A stretch of 9,766 nt of DNA, from positions 1 to 9,766 of the forward strand of contig JAICUS010000189.1 of assembly GCA_025935735.1 (NCBI GenBank). The letters run 5' to 3'. The translations under genes and the position numbers were made by a program. Numbering within the stretch: the stretch's first letter is position 1; each line of letters begins with the position of its first letter. The notes beneath the pieces are model-generated. The model did not search any database. It was not told the DNA's origin and saw only the letters and a program-made list of their open reading frames with translations. This DNA is from Solirubrobacteraceae bacterium (lineage in GTDB: Bacteria; Actinomycetota; Thermoleophilia; Solirubrobacterales; Solirubrobacteraceae). Shown in pieces: positions 5,867-9,766 of this stretch.

Positions 5867-7327
5867 ATGGGCTCCGAGCCTGAACCGTTCCTCTCCACGC
5901 GCACGGGCGTGCTGACGCTCGTCCTGCTGTGCGCGGTGCAGTTCCTCGACGTCGTCGACGGCTCGATCGTCAACGTCGCCCTGCCGTCGATCCAGCGCAG
6001 CCTGCACTTCTCCCAGCAGAACCTGCAGTGGGTGGCCAGCGGCTACGTCCTCACCTACGGCGGGTTCCTGCTGCTGGGCGGCCGCGCCGCCGACCTGCTC
6101 GGGCGCCGCCGGGTGCTCGTCGCCGGCGTGGTCCTGTTCGCGCTCTGCTCGCTGGCCGGCGGGCTCGCCACGCGCGAGGGGACGCTCATCGCCGCCCGGA
6201 TCCTGCAGGGCATCGGCGCGGCGCTGATGGCGCCCGCGGCGCTCTCGCTGGTGACCACGCTGTTCAAGGAGGGCGCCGACCGCCACAAGGCGCTCGGGGT
6301 CTGGGGCGCGGTCAGCGGGCTCGGGGCGGCCGCCGGCGTGTTCCTCGGCGGCGTGCTGTCGGAAGGGCCGGGCTGGCGCTGGGTGCTGTTCGTCAACCTC
6401 CCGGTCTGCGCGGCGATCCTCGTCGCGGCGTTCCGGCTGCTGAGCGGCGAGCGCCCGAGCCGGGCCGGCCGCGACTTCGACGTCCGCGGCGCGGTCCTGG
6501 TGACCGGCGGGGTCCTGCTGCTCGTCTACGCGCTGATCGAGGCGCCCGACCGCGGCTGGGGCGCGGCCCGCACGCTCGGCGAGCTCGCGACCGCGGCGAT
6601 CGTGCTGGCCGCGTTCGTGGCCAACGAGGCGCGCAGCCGGTCCGCGCTGATGCCGCTGTCGATCTTCAAGGTCCGCGGCCTGGCGGCGGCGGACGCCACG
6701 CAGCTGATCGCGTTCGCGGGCTTCTACTCGATGTTCTTCTTCCTCACCCTCTACATGCAGAACGTGCTGGGCTGGTCGCCGATCGAGGCCGGCGCCGCCT
6801 ACCTCCCCGTCACGGCCGGCCTCGGCTTCGCCGCGACGATCGCCCCGCGGCTGTTCGCCCGCGTCGGCACGCGGCCGGTGATCGTCGCCGGCGCGCTGCT
6901 CGCCGCCGGCGGGATCTCCTACGTCGCGCGCATCCCCGTCCGCGGCAGCTACGCGGCCGACCTGCTGCCCGGGCTGCTGGTCATGTCGCTCGGCCTCGGC
7001 GCGATCTTCGTCGGCGTGACCGTGGCCGCGAACGCCGGCGTGCCGGAAGCGCAGGCGGGCCTCGCCGCCGGCCTGCTGAACACCTCGCTCCAGCTGGGGA
7101 TCGCCGTCGGCCTCGCGGTGTTCTCGGCGCTCGCCACCGCCCGCACCACCCACCTCGCCGCCGAGCACGTCGCCCGCGCGCAGGCGCTCACCTCGGGCTA
7201 CGCCCGCGCGCTCGCCGCGGCCGGCATCCTGCTCGCCGCCGCCGCGCTGATCGCCCTGCGCACGTTCAACTCCCGCGGCGAGCCGCGCCCCGCCGCCGAC
7301 GCCCGGGCCGTCCCCGACCCGGCCTGA
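5867..7327 (+). CDS. MFS drug:H+ antiporter, DHA2/EmrB-QacA type
   Basis: The 486-residue membrane protein has the features of 14-TM DHA2 exporters, which expel drugs or other toxic compounds in exchange for protons. Motif D1 lies at residues 27-41 (LDVVDGSIVNVALPS; candidate acidic residues D28 and D31). Motif A in the loop after TM2 is GGRAADLLGRRR (71-82). Motif B is RILQGIGAALMAPAALSL (111-128). The antiporter motif C is at 147-164, with several Gly, but Ala stands where a Pro is often found. GWRWVLFVNLPV (169-180) is also typical of the family. The start is fixed by the GAAGGGA site 6 bases upstream. The gene is divergent from tetR and almost surely its target. The C-terminal tail is short, cytoplasmic and Arg/Pro-rich. 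The substrate is unknown. The gene ends 5 bases before a strong hairpin facing the minus-strand protease operon. Confidence 0.93.
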   Translation: MGSEPEPFLSTRTGVLTLVLLCAVQFLDVVDGSIVNVALPSIQRSLHFSQQNLQWVASGYVLTYGGFLLLGGRAADLLGRRRVLVAGVVLFALCSLAGGLATREGTLIAARILQGIGAALMAPAALSLVTTLFKEGADRHKALGVWGAVSGLGAAAGVFLGGVLSEGPGWRWVLFVNLPVCAAILVAAFRLLSGERPSRAGRDFDVRGAVLVTGGVLLLVYALIEAPDRGWGAARTLGELATAAIVLAAFVANEARSRSALMPLSIFKVRGLAAADATQLIAFAGFYSMFFFLTLYMQNVLGWSPIEAGAAYLPVTAGLGFAATIAPRLFARVGTRPVIVAGALLAAGGISYVARIPVRGSYAADLLPGLLVMSLGLGAIFVGVTVAANAGVPEAQAGLAAGLLNTSLQLGIAVGLAVFSALATARTTHLAAEHVARAQALTSGYARALAAAGILLAAAALIALRTFNSRGEPRPAADARAVPDPA

Positions 7328-7332
7328 GTGAA

Positions 7333-7364
7333 CGGGGGCCGGCGCCGCGCGGCGCCGGCCCCCG
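7333..7364. terminator. Bidirectional hairpin between convergent genes
   Basis: A perfect 14-bp stem, CGGGGGCCGGCGCC (7333-7346) and its complement (7351-7364), is closed by loop GCGC. It fills the 42-bp gap between the stop of the MFS gene and the stop of the trypsin-like gene, so it can end both transcripts. No T-run follows on either strand, so it is an L-shaped or Rho-assisted terminator rather than a classical one. Confidence 0.75.
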
Positions 7365-7369
7365 CGGCG

Positions 7370-8116
7370 TCACGGCAGCGTCACGTACTGTCCGAGGAAC
7401 GCGCGCGCGGACGCGGTGTCCAGGCGGTAGTCGACGTTCGTCGCGCGGCACGGCGTGTCGCCGGTGATCGTCGTCCCGGCGACGATGTTCGTGTCGCGCA
7501 GGAAGTTCGGGCCGCCGGAGTCGCCGTAGCAGGTGTTGCCGTTTCCGGTGGCCGGGTTGCCCGAGATGCGCAGCCAGCTCGGCGTCACCGCGTCGAGCGT
7601 GCCGGTCGTGACGTAGCGGACGTCCGCGTAGTGGAACGTCTTGCCGCCCGGGCCGCTGGTCACCGACTGGGCGCCGTAGCCCACCGAGGTGAACGGCGTG
7701 CCCTGCGGCAGGCCCGACAGCGAGCCCGCGCGCGGCAGTCGCGCTGGACTGATGCCCTGCACGGCCCGGTCGAGCACGACCACCGCGATGTCGTGCGGGT
7801 CGCTCTGCGCCCGGTCGTAGGCCGGGTCGGCGTGCCAGGTGCCCGTGTAGGTCGTGCCCGGCGCGGTGTAGACCGAGTCGAACGTCACCTTCACCCGCGC
7901 AAGGCCCTCGTCGCAGTGGGCCGCGGTGAGGAACACGCGCGGCGCGATGAGCGTGCCGCTGCACTCCTCCCACGTGCCGTCCGAGAAGGCCTGCGGGGCC
8001 AGCAGCGCGCCGACGTACGGGTGGGCGTTGCCGTCGGGCGCGCCGTTGGTGATCGCCCAGGCGGGCGCCGCGAGCACGAGGCTCGCGACGCCCGCCAACA
8101 GAGCGGCCCTCCTCAC
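7370..8116 (-). CDS. Secreted trypsin-fold (S1) serine protease
   Basis: The product has 248 residues. The signal peptide is MRRAALLAGVASLVLAAPAWA, and signal peptidase cleavage after AWA would expose I22-T-N-G, the chymotrypsin-type mature N-terminus, without a separate propeptide. The catalytic triad is H67 (LTAAHC), D109 (HDIAVVVLD) and S200 (CYGDSGGP); D199 would pair with the N-terminal Ile. C52-C68 and C196-C223 are at the classical disulfide positions. The residue six before the catalytic Ser, which sets P1 preference, is N194 rather than the Asp of trypsin, so cleavage after Arg/Lys should not be assumed. The start is a GTG sharing GTGA with the stop of the upstream S53 gene, and GAGGAA lies 9 bases before it, so the two proteases are translationally coupled. 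It is the last gene of the operon, before the hairpin at 7333-7364. Confidence 0.92.
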   Translation of the reverse strand: MRRAALLAGVASLVLAAPAWAITNGAPDGNAHPYVGALLAPQAFSDGTWEECSGTLIAPRVFLTAAHCDEGLARVKVTFDSVYTAPGTTYTGTWHADPAYDRAQSDPHDIAVVVLDRAVQGISPARLPRAGSLSGLPQGTPFTSVGYGAQSVTSGPGGKTFHYADVRYVTTGTLDAVTPSWLRISGNPATGNGNTCYGDSGGPNFLRDTNIVAGTTITGDTPCRATNVDYRLDTASARAFLGQYVTLP

Positions 8117-9627
8117 GGCGTGGCGTTCCTCGCGGCGCGCACGGCGGCGATGAAGCCGGCCGCGTGCGGCGTGCCGAAGCCGGTGGTCATGTCCCAGCCG
8201 GTCGTCACGGGCCAGCCGGGCACCGGGCCGCGGGTCACGGCCTCGCCGTCGCCGTTGTAGTCGAACAGCGAGTTGTCCACCAGCCGGCCGCTGAGCGCGG
8301 TGCCCTCGACGACCGGGGTGATGTCGCGGAACGCCGCCGGGTTCTCGCCCACCTTGTAGAGCAGCGGGGCGAGGTGGCCGAGCGGCTTCTGGCCGGCCTC
8401 GCGCTGCTGCTGGTTGGCCAGCGCGACCAGGCCGGCGACCTGCGGCGAGGCGGCGCTCGTGCCGCCGTAGACGTGCCAGCCGACCCGGTCGGTCTTCGGG
8501 AAGAACGACGTGTAGACGAGCACGCCGCCGTTCACCGCGGCGTTCCAGGCCAGGTCCGGCACGCCGCGGGCGTTGCCGGGGATGCTGCCGGCCACGCTCG
8601 ACTGCCAGCTCGGGCGCGGGTAGATCGCGCTCGGGCCGCCGCCGGTGGCCGCCGGCAGCCAGGACTCGTTCCACACGGCCTCGGTGTTGCCGCCGTCGGT
8701 GTAGTTGAAGTAGGGCGGGTTGTAGTCGCCGTCGGACGTGAACGCGACGTCGCTCGTCGGGTCCCAGGTCCAGCCGGCCTGCAGCTGGGTGCCGCCGACC
8801 GCGGTGACGTACGGGCTCGAGGCCGGCCAGCCGACCGTCGGATACGAGTAGAAGCCGCTGTCGCGGTGCTGCTTGGAGACGCCGCTGGTGCCGTCGTCGC
8901 CCGAGGAGGCCAGCACCGTGTCGCCCTTGGCGATCGCCTTCTGGTAGACGGCGTCGAAGCGCGCGGTCTGGCCGCTCGCGGCGCCGCCGAAGCTCTGCTC
9001 GGTCACGCCGAAGGACTGCGAGAAGACCGTGCCCGCCGGGTAGCGGTCGATCGCGTCGGAGATCGCCTTGAACAGGTTCGGGAAGCCCTGCACGCCCTCG
9101 GTCTCCGCCGGCGGGACGCCGATCAGCACGATGTGCGCGTGCGGGGCGATCGCGTAGGACCACTCGATGTCGAGGGTGGCCTCGCCGGCCCAGCCCTCGG
9201 CGCCGGAGGACCCGGACTGCCCGTTGCCGACGTTCTTGAAGTCGGGCGCGCCGTTCGGGTAGACCGCGGTGAACTTCGGGTTCGGCTCGTTCGGGAAGAA
9301 CGTGTCGTGGAACTTCTGCAGGTCCTGGGCGGCCGTCGGGCTGCCGTAGGAGTCGACGAGCACGATCGTCTGCCCGTCGCCCTTGTTCTCTACGGCGTTG
9401 ACGCCGTAGGCGGCGCGGATGTCCGGCGCGGTGTAGCAGTGCAGCCAGGCGTAGCTGACGCTCGGCGGCGGCGTGGTGCACGCCGGGTTGGTGGCGTCGC
9501 TGGGCACCAGCGCGCTCTCGGGGGCCTGGACGGCGGCCGAGGCCGTCGCCGCGCCCGCACCGAGCGCCGTCGTGGCCAGCACGGCCGTGATCAGGTTCCG
9601 CCAGTGGCGGTGTATCCATCTCTCCAT
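8113..9627 (-). CDS. Sedolisin-family (S53) secreted peptidase, no prodomain
   Basis: The product has 504 residues. The signal peptide is MERWIHRHWRNL plus a hydrophobic stretch, with a likely cut near ASA (residues 29-31). The subtilisin-like core follows at once, beginning around YTAPDIRAAYGV (65-76). The S53 catalytic set is present: E149 and D153 in GEATLD, oxyanion D244 in SSGDDG, and S391 in GGTSAASP. D435 (RDIT) and D479 (GWDMTTGFGTP), with the Asp/Gly-rich FDYNGDG between them, fit the C-terminal calcium site. Sedolisins are normally made with an N-terminal propeptide of well over 100 residues, but here only ~35 residues separate the signal peptide from the core. C50 and C64 could form a disulfide. 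Sedolisins are generally endo- or tripeptidyl peptidases, often active at acid pH; specificity here is unknown. The ATG is weakly supported (no clear Shine-Dalgarno) but the signal peptide fits. It is followed by the coupled S1 gene. Confidence 0.9.
   Translation of the reverse strand: MERWIHRHWRNLITAVLATTALGAGAATASAAVQAPESALVPSDATNPACTTPPPSVSYAWLHCYTAPDIRAAYGVNAVENKGDGQTIVLVDSYGSPTAAQDLQKFHDTFFPNEPNPKFTAVYPNGAPDFKNVGNGQSGSSGAEGWAGEATLDIEWSYAIAPHAHIVLIGVPPAETEGVQGFPNLFKAISDAIDRYPAGTVFSQSFGVTEQSFGGAASGQTARFDAVYQKAIAKGDTVLASSGDDGTSGVSKQHRDSGFYSYPTVGWPASSPYVTAVGGTQLQAGWTWDPTSDVAFTSDGDYNPPYFNYTDGGNTEAVWNESWLPAATGGGPSAIYPRPSWQSSVAGSIPGNARGVPDLAWNAAVNGGVLVYTSFFPKTDRVGWHVYGGTSAASPQVAGLVALANQQQREAGQKPLGHLAPLLYKVGENPAAFRDITPVVEGTALSGRLVDNSLFDYNGDGEAVTRGPVPGWPVTTGWDMTTGFGTPHAAGFIAAVRAARNATP
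8126..8131 (-). promoter_or_regulatory. Ribosome binding site of the trypsin-like gene
   Basis: GAGGAA on the minus strand lies inside the end of the S53 coding region, 9 bases before the GTG at 8116. It supports this GTG over any start further upstream in the same open frame, and the signal peptide beginning exactly there agrees. Confidence 0.65.
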
Positions 9628-9664
9628 GTCGCGGACAACGCGGTCCGGTTGGGAAGGTCGGGTG

Positions 9665-9766
9665 CTACTCGGCCAGATGTGCGCGGACCGACGCGGCCAG
9701 CTCGTGCGCGAAGGCCGGGAACGGGCCGACGGCCGCGTCGACCTCGCGGGTGAGCTCGGCGAGGTC
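9665..9766 (-). CDS. 3' end of an unidentified gene
   Basis: On the minus strand a frame is open from the window edge to a TAG at 9667-9665, giving the last 33 residues of a protein. They end FPAFAHELAASVRAHLAE and begin DLAELTREVDAAVG. The piece is Ala/Leu/Glu-rich, probably helical, and has no recognisable motif, so no function is given. Its stop lies 37 bp before the S53 ATG on the same strand, and that short gap contains no obvious promoter or terminator. It may therefore be the first visible gene of the protease operon. The product could be anything with a helical C-terminus. Confidence 0.55.
   Translation of the reverse strand, partial: DLAELTREVDAAVGPFPAFAHELAASVRAHLAE

Noticed and set aside
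5828..7168. Minus-strand open frame of 446 codons opposite the MFS gene
   Set aside because: It has a shadow composition (Arg/Gly/Glu/Asp runs), while the plus strand has clear transmembrane segments and MFS motifs.
8117..9619. N-terminal extension of the trypsin-like gene in its own frame up to 9619
   Set aside because: The frame overlaps the S53 gene entirely and is Arg-rich. The signal peptide and ribosome site place the start at the GTG at 8116.
9632..9647. Short inverted repeat CGGAC/GTCCG upstream of the S53 start considered as an operator
   Set aside because: A 5-bp stem is expected by chance at this base composition, and no promoter elements accompany it.
8164..9753. Plus-strand open frame of 529 codons opposite the S53 gene
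   Set aside because: Its Arg/Ala/Val-rich composition is that of a shadow frame, and the minus strand carries the complete S53 active-site set.

Overview
The window is about 70% G+C with G/C in almost every third codon position. It uses GTG starts, stop/start overlaps of the GTGA type and a probable leaderless transcript, which suggests a high-GC actinobacterium. The C-terminal domain of the large subtilase resembles one I associate from memory with secreted proteins of Thermoleophilia (Solirubrobacter/Conexibacter relatives). That placement is an inference and was not tested by a search.

Region 1 (1-1579, + strand) holds three tightly packed genes. The first encodes a C39/papain-like cysteine hydrolase whose first ~50 codons look wrong. 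Two small genes follow, each starting inside the previous stop codon (GTGA at 930-933 and 1274-1277). One is unrecognised and one has a GYD-like or dimeric alpha/beta-barrel look. Region 2 (1580-5216, + strand) is a single large secreted subtilisin-type (S8) protease of about 1161 residues, with I9 prodomain, PA insert, Fn3-like domain, PPC domain carrying an EF-hand-type calcium loop, and a terminal beta domain. It ends in a strong intrinsic terminator.

Region 3 (5216-7327) is a divergent regulator/exporter pair: a TetR repressor on the minus strand and a DHA2-type 14-TM MFS drug exporter on the plus strand. An 84-bp intergenic spacer carries an elaborate palindromic operator over the exporter promoter. 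Region 4 (7333-9766, minus strand) is a secreted-protease operon. It starts with the 3' end of an unidentified gene, then a sedolisin-family (S53) peptidase without the usual propeptide, then a trypsin-fold (S1) peptidase overlapping it by 4 bp. A 14-bp-stem hairpin separates the trypsin-like gene from the convergent MFS gene.

The general picture is an accessory stretch rich in exported proteolysis (S8, S53 and S1 enzymes, plus a possible C39-like hydrolase), together with a self-contained TetR-regulated efflux module. The items most worth a second look are the antisense-looking 5' end of the C39-like gene, the interleaved TetR operator, and the two propeptide-less proteases made from one coupled operon. 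No tRNA, rRNA, CRISPR array or insertion sequence was seen.
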